Assembly: GCA_025055835.1 (NCBI GenBank)
Contig: JANWWR010000061.1
Span: 1 to 32,885 of the forward strand
Source of the DNA: Gemmatales bacterium
GTDB taxonomy: Bacteria; Planctomycetota; Planctomycetia; Gemmatales; HRBIN36
Direction: 5' to 3'
Length of the DNA: 32,885 nucleotides
Shown here: positions 23,168 through 31,708 of the stretch, piece after piece
Numbering within the stretch: the first letter of the stretch is position 1
How the letters are laid out: every line of letters starts with the position of its first letter
The notes under the pieces: model-generated
Databases searched by the model: none
Told to the model about the DNA's origin: nothing
Seen by the model: only the letters and a program-made list of their open reading frames with translations
Translations under genes and position numbers: made by a program

Positions 23168-24703
23168 ATGCCAACAGTGGAACTTTGGGCTTTCGGCCTG
23201 TCTTTGATGGCGGCCCTGGCGACCGTCCCCGCGGCCCGATGGACAGCTCGCCGATGGGGTCTGGTGGATCACCCCGACGGCCGCCGAAAAATGCACCGCC
23301 AGCCGATCCCTCTGGCAGGGGGTCTGGGCATTCTGGCCGCGATCCTCCTCGCCTTCTTCGCTCTCGGTTTCCATCCCTCCTCCCATCTCCTACTTGCGGT
23401 TGCCGCGAAGAAGCAAGTGATGCTCGTCGGTATCGCGGCGGCGGTGGCGATCCTCGTTGGTATCGGTGTCGCTGACGACTTTCAACTTCTGCGCGGTCGG
23501 CACAAGCTGCTTGGACAGCTTTTCGCCGTTGGCGCGTTGCTTCTGTGCGGTTGCGTGGTGCGTCGTCTGAGCCTGTTCGGCATCGACGTCGAACTGACGT
23601 TTCTGGCCTACCCGTTTACGGCGTTCTGGTTGTTGGGAGCGATTAACGCCTTCAACCTCCTGGACGGAATGGACGGACTCCTGGGCACGGTGGCGGGTCT
23701 GGCCGCGGCTGCGGCGTCGGTGATCGGCATGATCCTTGGAAATGCACCGCTGGCGGTTGCTGGAGCCGTGCTGGCCGGGGCGATTCTCGGTTTCCTCTGC
23801 TACAACAGGCCGACGGCCAGCGTCTTTCTCGGCGATTCCGGCAGCATGGTTCTTGGCCTGCTGGTCGGCTTGTTGACCCTGTGGGCCTTTACGGAGACGC
23901 CAGCAACATTTCGTCTGGCTCCGGCCTTGGGAATGGTCTGCATCCCTGTCCTCGACACGACGGCGGCCATTCTGCGGCGCAAACTGACCGGCAGGAGCTT
24001 GTACGCCACGGATCGGGGGCATATCCATCATGTCCTCTTGCGGCGGGGGTTGAGGCCGTGGTCGGTTCTCGCCACACTCGGTGGATTGACGCTTACAGCG
24101 CTCCTGGGAGCCGTGTTCAGTGTGGTCCTAGACGCCGACTACCCGGCAGTCCTCGGTGGAGTCGTCGTGGTAAGCGTTCTGCTGGCTGGTGGACTATTCG
24201 GCTGGCCTGAACTGAAGCTGCTCGCCAATCGGTGTCGGCATGCCGTCGTTTCGTTCTTCCGGGGGCCGGGTCGGGATTCTGCCCGGGAATTGCAGGTGCA
24301 CCTGCACGGCACGGCAGCTTGGCATCACTTGTGGCGGGAATTGACCGACTTCGCCGCCCAGTCCAATCTCCAAAGCGTGCGTCTGGACGTCAGCTTGCCG
24401 GCTCTGCACGAGGAGTATCACGCCCGCTGGGATCGGCCGCATACTCCGGACGAAGTGCTCGACCTGTGGATGACAACGATCCCATTGACAGCGGATGGTC
24501 AATTGATCGGGCGGCTGGAGATTCGCGGTCGGCGGGATGAGGTGCCCGTCTGCGATCGGATTTTGCACGTCGCCCGCTTCGTCGAGGATCTGGAGCGGGC
24601 GGCTGTCGCCGTCACCAATGCCCGACATGCCGATCAACCGCGCTCTTCCGAGCAAAGCACCATCATCGAGGCGGTGAGCAATCCGGCACCCGCCTCGCGA
24701 TAA
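23168..24703 (+). CDS. WecA/MraY-type undecaprenyl-phosphate sugar-1-phosphate transferase
   Basis: A membrane enzyme of 511 residues in the PNPT family. It probably starts polysaccharide synthesis by placing a HexNAc-1-phosphate (GlcNAc-type) on undecaprenyl phosphate. Marks are GLVDHPDGRRKMHRQPIPLAGG near 31-52, the Mg-binding DDFQ at 103-106, NAFNLLDGMDGL at 160-171, FLGDSGSMVLG at 220-230 and the sugar-nucleotide site DRGHIHHVLLRRG at 282-294. About ten TM segments end near residue 345. The last ~160 residues form a cytosolic extension with no domain I can name (VHLHGTAAWHHLWRELTDFAAQSNL..., LIGRLEIRGRRDEV, then a short helix). Usual WecA proteins are ~360 residues, so the extension is extra. 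The Wzc-like gene follows after 48 bases, so they are probably co-transcribed. Confidence 0.9.
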   Translation: MPTVELWAFGLSLMAALATVPAARWTARRWGLVDHPDGRRKMHRQPIPLAGGLGILAAILLAFFALGFHPSSHLLLAVAAKKQVMLVGIAAAVAILVGIGVADDFQLLRGRHKLLGQLFAVGALLLCGCVVRRLSLFGIDVELTFLAYPFTAFWLLGAINAFNLLDGMDGLLGTVAGLAAAAASVIGMILGNAPLAVAGAVLAGAILGFLCYNRPTASVFLGDSGSMVLGLLVGLLTLWAFTETPATFRLAPALGMVCIPVLDTTAAILRRKLTGRSLYATDRGHIHHVLLRRGLRPWSVLATLGGLTLTALLGAVFSVVLDADYPAVLGGVVVVSVLLAGGLFGWPELKLLANRCRHAVVSFFRGPGRDSARELQVHLHGTAAWHHLWRELTDFAAQSNLQSVRLDVSLPALHEEYHARWDRPHTPDEVLDLWMTTIPLTADGQLIGRLEIRGRRDEVPVCDRILHVARFVEDLERAAVAVTNARHADQPRSSEQSTIIEAVSNPAPASR

Positions 24704-24751
24704 ATCTGCCGTTATCTCAGATGGATTGCGCCAATCTCGTGGAGTCGAAGC

Positions 24752-27178
24752 ATGACCTCCCCGGTACTTGATAATATGCCTCCCCAGGCGGAAGACTCCG
24801 GCCCGTCGCAGTTGCAGCAACTCCTGGCCCTCGCCTGGCGTCGCAAGGGCTTGATCACTTTCGGCCTGGCGGTCGGCTTCGTCATTGGCATCATTTACTA
24901 TGCCCAATGCTCGCCGGTGTATGAGTCCCAGGCCCAGCTGCTGGTCGTCAAGAAACGGCCGGATGCCTTGCCCGTCTCGGGACTGGACACGCGCTACTCG
25001 ACGCTGAGTTTCACGGAAGATTACTTGGCGACCCATATCGTCCTGATGCGCAGCCCGCTGATTGTCAGCCGGGCGGTGCAGCGCCGGAACCTCGCCAACC
25101 TTCCCTCGTTTCGCGGACAGAGCGATCCTTCGGCGGTCATTCCACAGGCCCTCAAGGTCACACGGGACACCAAGGAATCCGGCACCAGCGCCAGCAACAT
25201 CCTCTACCTCTCCTATCAGGGAGCCGTGCCGGAGGATTGCGCCGCGGTCATCAACGCCATCGTGGACAGCTACCGAGAATTTCTCGACGAAACCTATCGT
25301 TCGATGAGCAACGAAACGGTCGAGTTGATCACCCAAGCGAAAAACTATTTGCAAAAGGACCTCAAGGATAAGGAAGAGGCCTATCGGCAGTTCCGCGAGC
25401 GATCGCCGGTGCTGTTGAAAGGCAAGAGCGGACTGGGAGTGGGCCACGAGCGTATCGCTTCCCTGGAAAATCGCCAAGCCGCGATTCTGGTCCGCAAGGC
25501 AGAGTTGCAGGCCAAGCTGGCTGCTTTGGATGAGGCCGTCAAAAGTGCCAAGAGTCCGGCTGCTCTCCGGGCCTTGGTCGCCGATCTGATGCGTCGCAAC
25601 AACTCCGGCGATGGAGCGTCAACCGGGGGAGCGAGCCGGAATCCCTCACGGGCCGTCGAAGAGCAGTTGCTTCCGCTGCTGCTTCAGGAACAGGCCCTGC
25701 TGGAGGACTACGGCCCCGACCACCCGCAGGTGGTGTCGGTACGGCAGCGCATCGCCTTCACGCGGAAGTTCCTCAACGATCTGGTGGATGTTCCTGCCGA
25801 AGCCGAGTCGCCGGCTGCCGTCGAGGAAAAAGCCCGGCTGCGGGATCCGGTTTACCGGTTCCGCAATCTGCTCGTCCAGGAATTGCAGGAGTTGGATGCG
25901 GAGGAGAAGCAGATTGCTGCGGCGCTCAAAACCGAACAGGAACAGGCCAAGGCCCTGTTGAAACTGGAACTGGAAGAGGAATCCCTCCGCAACGACGTGG
26001 TGCGTACCCAGCAGTTGTACGAGAACGTCATCAAGCGGCTTCAGGAGATCGACTTGGGCAAGGAAGGCGGCGGCTTCGAGGCCCGTCTGATCTCTCCACC
26101 GCATCCGGGAGCCAAGGTGGCACCCCGGGCGGTGCCGATCTTTGCCGGGGCCGTGCTTGTCGGTTTGGTTCTCGGAGCGGGCCTGGCCTACCTGGCCGAG
26201 TTTCTCGACCGCAGCTTCCGCTCGCCGGAGGAGATCCGTCGCCGCCTGCATCTGCCGGTCATCGGGCACATTCCGGTCCTTACCCCTGCGGTACGCCCGG
26301 CCGTGGCGGGCAGCCGGTTGGACGGCTCCCTGGTGGCATTCCATCGGCCTCGGTCGCTGGAGGCGGAAGCCTATCGCAGTGTGCGGACAGCCTTGTATTT
26401 CAGCACCCGAGGCGAACGGCACAAAGTGATCCAAATCACCAGTGCCAGCAAAGGCGAGGGCAAATCGACGTTGGCGGCCAACTTGGCCATCTCTATTGCT
26501 CAGTCGGGCCGACGGGTCATTCTGGTGGATGCCGACCTGCGCCGGCCCCGCATCCACGCGCTTTTCGGGATGAACAACGACCGGGGCTTGTCCGATGTCG
26601 TCCGCGGTGATGTGGATTGGAAAGAGGTGGTGCAGCCGACCGCCTGTACGGATTGCTTCGCCATCCCTTCCGGACCAATCCCCAGCAATCCGGCGGAACT
26701 TCTGACCATGCCTCGGTTCCAGGAACTTATCAACGCCCTGCGCGACGAGTACGATTTCGTCCTCGTGGATAGTCCGCCACTGCTGGCCGTCACCGATCCC
26801 TGCGTTGTCGCTCCCCGGGTGGATGGCGTCCTTCTCGTGCTTCGCCTGTCGAAGCAGTCTCGACCCTGGGCCGAGCGGTCACGGGAGATTCTTTTATCGC
26901 TGGGAGCCAACTTGCTTGGCGTGGTGGTCAACGGAGTGGGACGCAAAGGCGCTTCAACCTACGGCTACGCCCAGGAATCCTACGTTTACAGTTCCGACTA
27001 CATGCCGACGCAGCCGGACGAGGAGGACATCTTCGAGTATTTCCAAGGGGAAGAGTCCGCAAACGGGACCGGCCGGGATGGGGACAAGGCCCCAACCGCT
27101 TCTGAAGTCAACGGCTCGCCTGGCAGCAATCAGCCCAGTCCCGGCAGCGATGGTGAGGCTACGGCAAGGTCGCGTTGA
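24752..27178 (+). CDS. Wzc-type polysaccharide copolymerase / tyrosine autokinase
   Basis: An 808-residue inner-membrane protein controlling chain length and export of exopolysaccharide. It has an N-terminal Wzz domain with a first TM near 31-51 (KGLITFGLAVGFVIGIIYYA), a long coiled-coil periplasmic part (about 170-430) and a second TM near 460-485 (AVPIFAGAVLVGLVLGAGLAYLAEFLDR). The cytosolic BY-kinase domain has Walker A ASKGEGKST at 565-573, Walker A' LVDADLRRPRIHALFG near 592 and Walker B FVLVDSPP with Asp673. A Tyr-rich tail follows (Y737, Y739 and YVYSSDY...EYF), the site of autophosphorylation in this family. A GTGGAG motif precedes the ATG. Its 3' end overlaps the SLBB export gene by 20 bases on the opposite strand. 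No matching phosphatase is visible in the window. Confidence 0.94.
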   Translation: MTSPVLDNMPPQAEDSGPSQLQQLLALAWRRKGLITFGLAVGFVIGIIYYAQCSPVYESQAQLLVVKKRPDALPVSGLDTRYSTLSFTEDYLATHIVLMRSPLIVSRAVQRRNLANLPSFRGQSDPSAVIPQALKVTRDTKESGTSASNILYLSYQGAVPEDCAAVINAIVDSYREFLDETYRSMSNETVELITQAKNYLQKDLKDKEEAYRQFRERSPVLLKGKSGLGVGHERIASLENRQAAILVRKAELQAKLAALDEAVKSAKSPAALRALVADLMRRNNSGDGASTGGASRNPSRAVEEQLLPLLLQEQALLEDYGPDHPQVVSVRQRIAFTRKFLNDLVDVPAEAESPAAVEEKARLRDPVYRFRNLLVQELQELDAEEKQIAAALKTEQEQAKALLKLELEEESLRNDVVRTQQLYENVIKRLQEIDLGKEGGGFEARLISPPHPGAKVAPRAVPIFAGAVLVGLVLGAGLAYLAEFLDRSFRSPEEIRRRLHLPVIGHIPVLTPAVRPAVAGSRLDGSLVAFHRPRSLEAEAYRSVRTALYFSTRGERHKVIQITSASKGEGKSTLAANLAISIAQSGRRVILVDADLRRPRIHALFGMNNDRGLSDVVRGDVDWKEVVQPTACTDCFAIPSGPIPSNPAELLTMPRFQELINALRDEYDFVLVDSPPLLAVTDPCVVAPRVDGVLLVLRLSKQSRPWAERSREILLSLGANLLGVVVNGVGRKGASTYGYAQESYVYSSDYMPTQPDEEDIFEYFQGEESANGTGRDGDKAPTASEVNGSPGSNQPSPGSDGEATARSR

Positions 27179-28508
27179 CCGAACCCTGACCATCCTCGGC
27201 ATTGATGAACCGGCCAAACAGGCTGAACCGGAACTGGAAGGTCAGGTAGCGAAGCAGGGCCTCGGTCGGCTTCTCTTGCAGGATAAGGAAATCGCCCGGT
27301 TGGACGAGTATGCGTTCCCTCGGGTCATTCAACGCCCGGTTGAGATCCACCTGGATGGGGAGCTGCTGGCCATTGGGCAGACGGCGAATGACCGTCAATT
27401 GGCTCGGAGAAGGAAATCCCAGACCGGAAAGCAGCAGGCTTCCTGTCAGGTTATTGCCCTGGATGCCGCCGCTGACCAGCGGACCGCCGACGCGGACCAC
27501 GGCTTCGACGACATCGAGATCGTAATCCCGCGGCAAGACGTGTTCCCCTGGGGGAAGCAGACCACCCGTGTAAAAGACCTCGGTATCCCGAGCGCGAATG
27601 AAAACGATGTCGCCGGTTCTTAACACGATGTCGTCGGGAGTGAAGGGCGGTTCGACTCCAGGCGGCAGCCGCAGCGGAATCCGGATGGTCTGGATGCCGG
27701 GCAGATCGAGAATCGGTTTTCGGCCTGCGTCGGCCCACAGCGTCATCTCCTGCCGCAGTCGCTGGGGGTCGCCGTCCGGTTTGAAGTAGCCGCGTTGGAT
27801 GAAGATTTCGTTCTCGGCATCCAGTCCGGGCAGGCCGCCGGTTTGAGCCAGGGCATTCAGGACGTCGTTCTCGTAGGCCGGCAAATCCACGACGCTGCCG
27901 GTGCCTCGCTTCGTGTTGCCGATCAGGCCCGCCTGATTGACCAGCAACCCGCCCGAATCCTCGCGGATGACCAGGACGCTGTAAGTGCGGGGGCGAAGCA
28001 GCGTGACGATGATGCGTTCTCGGTCTGGGCGCAGAATCTGGCGTTTGACGGTGTATGCCTCTCGGATGGCATTCTCGGCGTCGATCAGGGTCATGCCCTG
28101 AACCTTGATCGGGTCGATGAGGGGAAGGGAGATGGTTCCATCCTCACGGATCGGAATCGGATAGCCGATGGCCGGAGGCAACCGACCGCGTTCCGTCAGT
28201 CCGACTGGCGGTGTCTGGTTGCGTTCGCCGAGAACGCCTTCGATCCAGACGCCAAGCACGTCGCCTGGTTCGAGAATGTACTTCTCCGGCGGCTTCTGGC
28301 GTAGAAGACTCAGCGGCACGGGCTGATCGTTCTCTCGGGGACGGGCGAGGAAATGCGGGGGTAGCCGACGGACCGGCACCCCGTTGGCCACGGGATTCGT
28401 GATGGCCGCACAGCCGTTGAGCACCGCGCAAAACATTAGCAAAACCAAGGCCGGCGACACCCGGTTCCATGGTCTGATGCGTTCCAGGGACCCATCCCGC
28501 TTGAGCAT
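27159..28508 (-). CDS. Wza-type polysaccharide export lipoprotein (SLBB domains)
   Basis: A 449-residue outer-membrane export protein of the Wza/PES family. A signal peptide ends in a lipobox LNGC with Cys33 (LVLLMFCAVLNGC-AA). The PES domain begins near residue 75 (EKYILEPGDVLGVWIEGVLG..., IPIREDGTISLPLIDPIKVQGMTLIDAENAIREAY), followed by SLBB-like segments (TYSVLVIREDSGG..., DLPAYENDVLNALAQTGGLPG near 220, and FYTGGLLPPGEHVLPRDYDLDVVEAVVRVGG near 345). The C-terminus LLRYLTFQFRFSLFGRF may insert in the outer membrane. The ATG at 28506-28508 fits the signal peptide; the frame upstream is Arg-rich and not used. It is 7 bases after the lipoprotein gene, so they are coupled. It is the export partner of the Wzc-like protein but lies on the opposite strand. 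Confidence 0.9.
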   Translation of the reverse strand: MLKRDGSLERIRPWNRVSPALVLLMFCAVLNGCAAITNPVANGVPVRRLPPHFLARPRENDQPVPLSLLRQKPPEKYILEPGDVLGVWIEGVLGERNQTPPVGLTERGRLPPAIGYPIPIREDGTISLPLIDPIKVQGMTLIDAENAIREAYTVKRQILRPDRERIIVTLLRPRTYSVLVIREDSGGLLVNQAGLIGNTKRGTGSVVDLPAYENDVLNALAQTGGLPGLDAENEIFIQRGYFKPDGDPQRLRQEMTLWADAGRKPILDLPGIQTIRIPLRLPPGVEPPFTPDDIVLRTGDIVFIRARDTEVFYTGGLLPPGEHVLPRDYDLDVVEAVVRVGGPLVSGGIQGNNLTGSLLLSGLGFPSPSQLTVIRRLPNGQQLPIQVDLNRALNDPRERILVQPGDFLILQEKPTEALLRYLTFQFRFSLFGRFINAEDGQGSVNATLP

Positions 28509-28515
28509 GCCTGGG

Positions 28516-29055
28516 TTACTCGTTGGCCTTTGGGATCTCCTTGGGCGGTGTCGGCAACTCTTCGGGCTTTGTTTCCGTTTCGCCGTTGCGGGTCGTCTTT
28601 TGTCGGGCGTAAGGGTTCGGGTCCGACGGCGGGATCGGGGTCGGCAGCACAATGAATTCGCGGTAGCCGCTCTGGGCGGCAGTGTCGGCTCCGTGGCGGA
28701 ATCCGGCGAACCAGTCCTGCATCGCGGCGTGACCCTCCGGCGTCTCATAGCGGACGCCCCAGTACTTGCGGGGCGGGACGGGCGGCGGTGCCCCGGTTCC
28801 CCCGGCGTTCAGATAATCCACGAAGCCCTGCCGAAATCCCTCGGCGTAATGCACGCTGAATTCGGCTCCGGGATTCTCCTGAAGCACCTGTTTCCAGGCA
28901 GCGACCGCCAAGGCTTCGTTCCGCTTGGCTTCGAGGCAGTCGAGGGTAAAGGCCGCCACCGGCTCGACGAGGAGGTTCCGGGCCCCGGCGAGGATCAGAC
29001 ACCCCGATGCCGGAAGCAAGGCTGTCATCAGCAGGAACAACCTCAGCAGGTTCAT
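28516..29055 (-). CDS. Small lipoprotein paired with the Wza-type gene
   Basis: A 179-residue protein of unknown function. The signal peptide ends in LPASGC with Cys19, a good lipobox. The mature part has VEPVAAFTLDCLEAKRNEALAVAAWKQVLQENPGAEFSVHYAEGFRQGFVDYLNAGGTGAPPPVPPRKYWGVRYETPEGHAAMQDWFAGFRHGADTA as its main body: two copies of an (E/D)-x2-(F/W)-(A)-x-G-(F)-R-x-G-x2 motif (YAEGFRQGF and FAGFRHGA). It ends in a Pro/Lys/Glu-rich tail. The doubled motif suggests an internal repeat. It directly precedes the Wza-type gene (7-base gap), so it may assist export or outer-membrane placement. The ATG at 29053-29055 was chosen by the signal peptide; its Shine-Dalgarno is weak, and the upstream DNA carries the hairpin repeats. 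Confidence 0.75.
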   Translation of the reverse strand: MNLLRLFLLMTALLPASGCLILAGARNLLVEPVAAFTLDCLEAKRNEALAVAAWKQVLQENPGAEFSVHYAEGFRQGFVDYLNAGGTGAPPPVPPRKYWGVRYETPEGHAAMQDWFAGFRHGADTAAQSGYREFIVLPTPIPPSDPNPYARQKTTRNGETETKPEELPTPPKEIPKANE

Positions 29056-29062
29056 CGAAGTT

Positions 29063-29143
29063 ACCGGAGCCCTTACGGGCTCCGCTCGCCGGAGCAGGTT
29101 CCGCTCGATGCATCCACCGGAGCCTTTACGGGCTCCGCTCGCC
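29063..29143. repeat. Two tandem hairpin repeats, period 53 bases
   Basis: Copies at 29063-29090 and 29116-29143 agree at 27 of 28 bases. Each holds GGAGCC(C/T)-TTAC-GGGCTCC, a stem of 7 base pairs (the second has one G-U), followed by GCTCGCC. A third, partial copy (GGAGCAGGTTCCGCTCG) fills the space between. They lie between the leftward lipoprotein gene and the rightward glycosyltransferase gene. The element resembles REP/BIME-like intergenic palindromes; a degenerate relative is at 6093. Confidence 0.75.
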
Positions 29144-29267
29144 AAACTCGCCTGATGAGTCAGCGGAACGGAATCCCGATCAATCCTGTGATCGGTCGGA
29201 AACTTTGACGAGTTGAGCGGACTTGACGTCGCTTTTTCCAACCTCTCGATGATTTCGCCAAGATTTC

Positions 29268-30539
29268 ATGGCCTTGACCGGGACGACAACCGACAGCCGC
29301 GGCGTTCAAGCATCCTCGAGCCGTAACGGCTTCGCCCTGCAAAAGCCGCTGCGCATCTGCCATCTGGGCAAGTTCTATCCCCCGGCTGCGGGCGGGATCG
29401 AAACCCACGTCCAGACCTTGGCCCGGACGCAGGCAGAGTTGGGCGCGAAGGTTCAGGTCATCTGCGTCAATCATCTGGATGCCCGTGGACGGGACGTGAC
29501 CTGGCAAGTGCTGGGCAGGACGTCGATGCGGCGGGAATGCGATGCCGGCGTGGATTTGCTCCGTTGCGGACGATGGGGCAACCTGGCCCGGCTCGATTTG
29601 TGCCCGGCGGTGTTTACAGTTCTGCGTCGGCTTTCCCCGGAAAATACCGACGTGCTCCACCTGCACACGCCAAATCCGACGATGCTGCTGGCCTTGGCCG
29701 TGCTGTCGCCCCGGTTGCCGTTGGTCGTGACCCACCACAGTGACGTCATCCGCCAGCGATTTCTTGGCAAACTGATCCGGCCGTTCGAGCATCGGGTCTA
29801 TTCCCAAGCCAGCCGGGTCCTGACAACGTCGCCCTGTTATGCGAATGGCTCGGAACTTCTGCATGACTATCAGGACCGGGTTGAACCTTTACCCTTGGGC
29901 ATTGATCTCGAACCGTTCCTGCACCCATCCGCCGCGGCTTTCGAGGCCGCCGCTCGGTGGCGGAATTGCTTCGGTTGGCCGATCTGGCTTAGCGTCGGGC
30001 GGCTGATCTATTACAAGGGGCTGTCCACGGGGCTGAAGGCCTTGCGGCACGTCCCCGGCACCTATGTCATCATCGGCACCGGACCGCTGAGGGCGAAACT
30101 GGAAGCCGAGGCGAAGTCGCTGGGCGTGGCAGACCGCGTTGCCTGGCTCGGCGAGCTTCCGCGAGAAGAACTGGTCGGGGCCTACCACGCGGCGACCGCC
30201 CTGTGGTTTCCCAGTTGTGCTCGCAGCGAGGGCTTTGGGCTGGTGCAGGTGGAAGCAATGGCCAGCGGCTGCCCGGTGATCAACACCGCGATTCCGCACA
30301 GCGGCGTGCCCTGGGTGAGCCGCCATGAGGAAACCGGCTTGACAATTCCCGTCGGCGACAGCGACGCCCTGGCCGAGGCAGCGAGGCGGCTCCATGAGGA
30401 CGAGGAACTCCGTCGGCACCTGGGCCAACAAGCACGGCAGCGGGCCATCGAGCAATTCAGCGCTCGCCGCATGGCCGAGAAAAGCCTCCGCATCTACGCC
30501 GCTGTGCTGGCAAGCAATAGAAGCGGAAAAGCACTTTGA
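29268..30539 (+). CDS. Glycosyltransferase family 4 (GT-B fold)
   Basis: A 423-residue glycosyltransferase, probably adding a sugar to the lipid-linked polysaccharide unit on the cytosolic face. The N-terminal Rossmann part begins LRICHLGKFYPPAAGGIETHVQTLA near residue 28 with the usual acceptor-side G-G-I-E motif, and VLHLHTPNP and VVTHHSDV follow near 125-160. The donor-binding part has WLSVGRLIYYKGL near 240, GTGPLRAKLEA, VAWLGELPREELVGAYHAA and the E-x7-E retaining motif with Glu321 and Glu329 (EGFGLVQVEAMASGCPVI). The first ~27 residues are not family-like, so a later start is possible; the ATG used has no strong Shine-Dalgarno. Its stop overlaps the start of the next glycosyltransferase (TGATG). 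The exact sugar cannot be told. Confidence 0.92.
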   Translation: MALTGTTTDSRGVQASSSRNGFALQKPLRICHLGKFYPPAAGGIETHVQTLARTQAELGAKVQVICVNHLDARGRDVTWQVLGRTSMRRECDAGVDLLRCGRWGNLARLDLCPAVFTVLRRLSPENTDVLHLHTPNPTMLLALAVLSPRLPLVVTHHSDVIRQRFLGKLIRPFEHRVYSQASRVLTTSPCYANGSELLHDYQDRVEPLPLGIDLEPFLHPSAAAFEAAARWRNCFGWPIWLSVGRLIYYKGLSTGLKALRHVPGTYVIIGTGPLRAKLEAEAKSLGVADRVAWLGELPREELVGAYHAATALWFPSCARSEGFGLVQVEAMASGCPVINTAIPHSGVPWVSRHEETGLTIPVGDSDALAEAARRLHEDEELRRHLGQQARQRAIEQFSARRMAEKSLRIYAAVLASNRSGKAL

Positions 30540-31708
30540 TGGCGGACATGGATCACCGGCTGAAGAGTCCGTTGAAAGTGCTGCATCTTGCCGTCGGCAA
30601 GATGTACGGCGGGATCGAGAGCATGTTGACGACGCTGGCCCGGAACCGGCACTTCTGTCCCGAAGTGCATCAAGAGGTCGCCTTGTGCTTTCCCGGTCAG
30701 CTTCGCCGTAATCTTGAAGAAGCCGGGGTGCCGGTCCACGATCTCGGTCCCGTCCGGTTCAGTCGGCCGTGGCAGGTGTGGCGGGCTCGCCATCGGCTCC
30801 GACAGATAATCCGCCAGACGCAGCCGGACGTGGTCCTGCCTCATGGAGGCTGGGTTTACGCCTTGGGTGCACCGGCGGCTCGATCCTGCGACGTGCCCGT
30901 GGTCTTGTTCGCCCATGCTCCTCCGACACGGGAAAACTGGCCAGACCGCCTCGCCCGGCAGATTCGCCCCACGGCCTGCATCGCCAACAGCGAATTCACG
31001 GCACGGGCCGTTCGGGACTGGTATCCGGGTGTGCCGTGCCAGACGGTGCATTGCCCCGTCGCTCCGACGGCCGTAGCGGATCAAGCCTCCACGCGGCAGG
31101 CGATAAGAAGGGAACTGCGAACCATGCCGGAGGCCGTGGTCATCCTCTACGCGGCCCGCATGGAACCGGGCAAAGGACCGGATGTCCTTTTGCGAGCCTT
31201 GGCTTGTCTCAAAAACCAAAGCAGCTGGGTTTGCTGGCTCGCAGGTAGTCCGGGCAACGCCGCGGGGGAGGCGTACCTGGCTGATCTGCACCGGAAGGCT
31301 GACTCCTTCGGCATCGCTGACCGACTTCGATGGCTGGGACATCGCAACGATGTGCCGAATCTGCTTGCCAGCGCCGATATGTTGTGTCAGCCGAATCGGC
31401 TTCCGGATTCGTTCGGCATCGCTTTCGTGGAAGCGTTGTACGCCGGAGTTCCCGTCGTGACCGCGGCATTGGGCGGGGCCTTGGAAATCGTGGACGAATC
31501 GTGTGGCCGGCTGGTTCCGCCGGATGATGCCGAAGCCTTGGCCGAGACGCTACGACGGCTCATCGAGGATGGTGAACTCCGTCGGCAGCTTGGAGCGAAC
31601 GGGCCGGCCCGTGCCGAGAGCTTGTGCAATCCTCAGTGGCAGATGCAGCGGCTCAAAGAAGCCCTCGCGGCATCTGTGATGCAACAGGTGGCACGGATCG
31701 AACGATGA
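30539..31708 (+). CDS. Glycosyltransferase family 4 (GT-B fold)
   Basis: A 389-residue GT4 enzyme that starts at the ATG overlapping the previous stop; an ATG at 30548 (MDHRLKSPLKVLHL) is a close alternative. The N-terminal part has VLHLAVGKMYGGIESMLTTLARN, PHGGWVYALGA and IANSEFTARAVRDWYPGVPCQTVHCPV. The donor part has ILYAARMEPGKGPDVLLRALACL near 205, RLRWLGHRNDVPNLLASADMLCQPNRLPDSFGIAFVEALYAGVPVVTAALGGALEIVDE. In that segment the first acidic residue of the E-x7-E motif is Asp (DSFGIAFVE). LVPPDDAEALAETLRRLIED follows. It probably adds the next sugar of the same repeat unit. It overlaps the O-antigen-ligase-like gene by ATGA, so the three genes form a tight operon. Confidence 0.92.
   Translation: MADMDHRLKSPLKVLHLAVGKMYGGIESMLTTLARNRHFCPEVHQEVALCFPGQLRRNLEEAGVPVHDLGPVRFSRPWQVWRARHRLRQIIRQTQPDVVLPHGGWVYALGAPAARSCDVPVVLFAHAPPTRENWPDRLARQIRPTACIANSEFTARAVRDWYPGVPCQTVHCPVAPTAVADQASTRQAIRRELRTMPEAVVILYAARMEPGKGPDVLLRALACLKNQSSWVCWLAGSPGNAAGEAYLADLHRKADSFGIADRLRWLGHRNDVPNLLASADMLCQPNRLPDSFGIAFVEALYAGVPVVTAALGGALEIVDESCGRLVPPDDAEALAETLRRLIEDGELRRQLGANGPARAESLCNPQWQMQRLKEALAASVMQQVARIER

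Noticed and set aside
22705..23169. 154-codon minus-strand frame in the long intergenic region
   Set aside because: The Arg/Ser/Pro/His-rich translation looks like non-coding high-GC DNA, with no start signal or neighbour logic.
24194..25477. 427-codon minus-strand frame opposite the wecA-type end and the wzc start
   Set aside because: It is antisense to recognised domains on the plus strand and spans the gap between two genes.
29205..29251. Two TTGACG boxes (29205, 29223) as promoters for the first GT4 gene
   Set aside because: Neither has an acceptable -10 at 16-18 bases (GTCGCT and TCGATG), so they cannot be called promoters from sequence alone.
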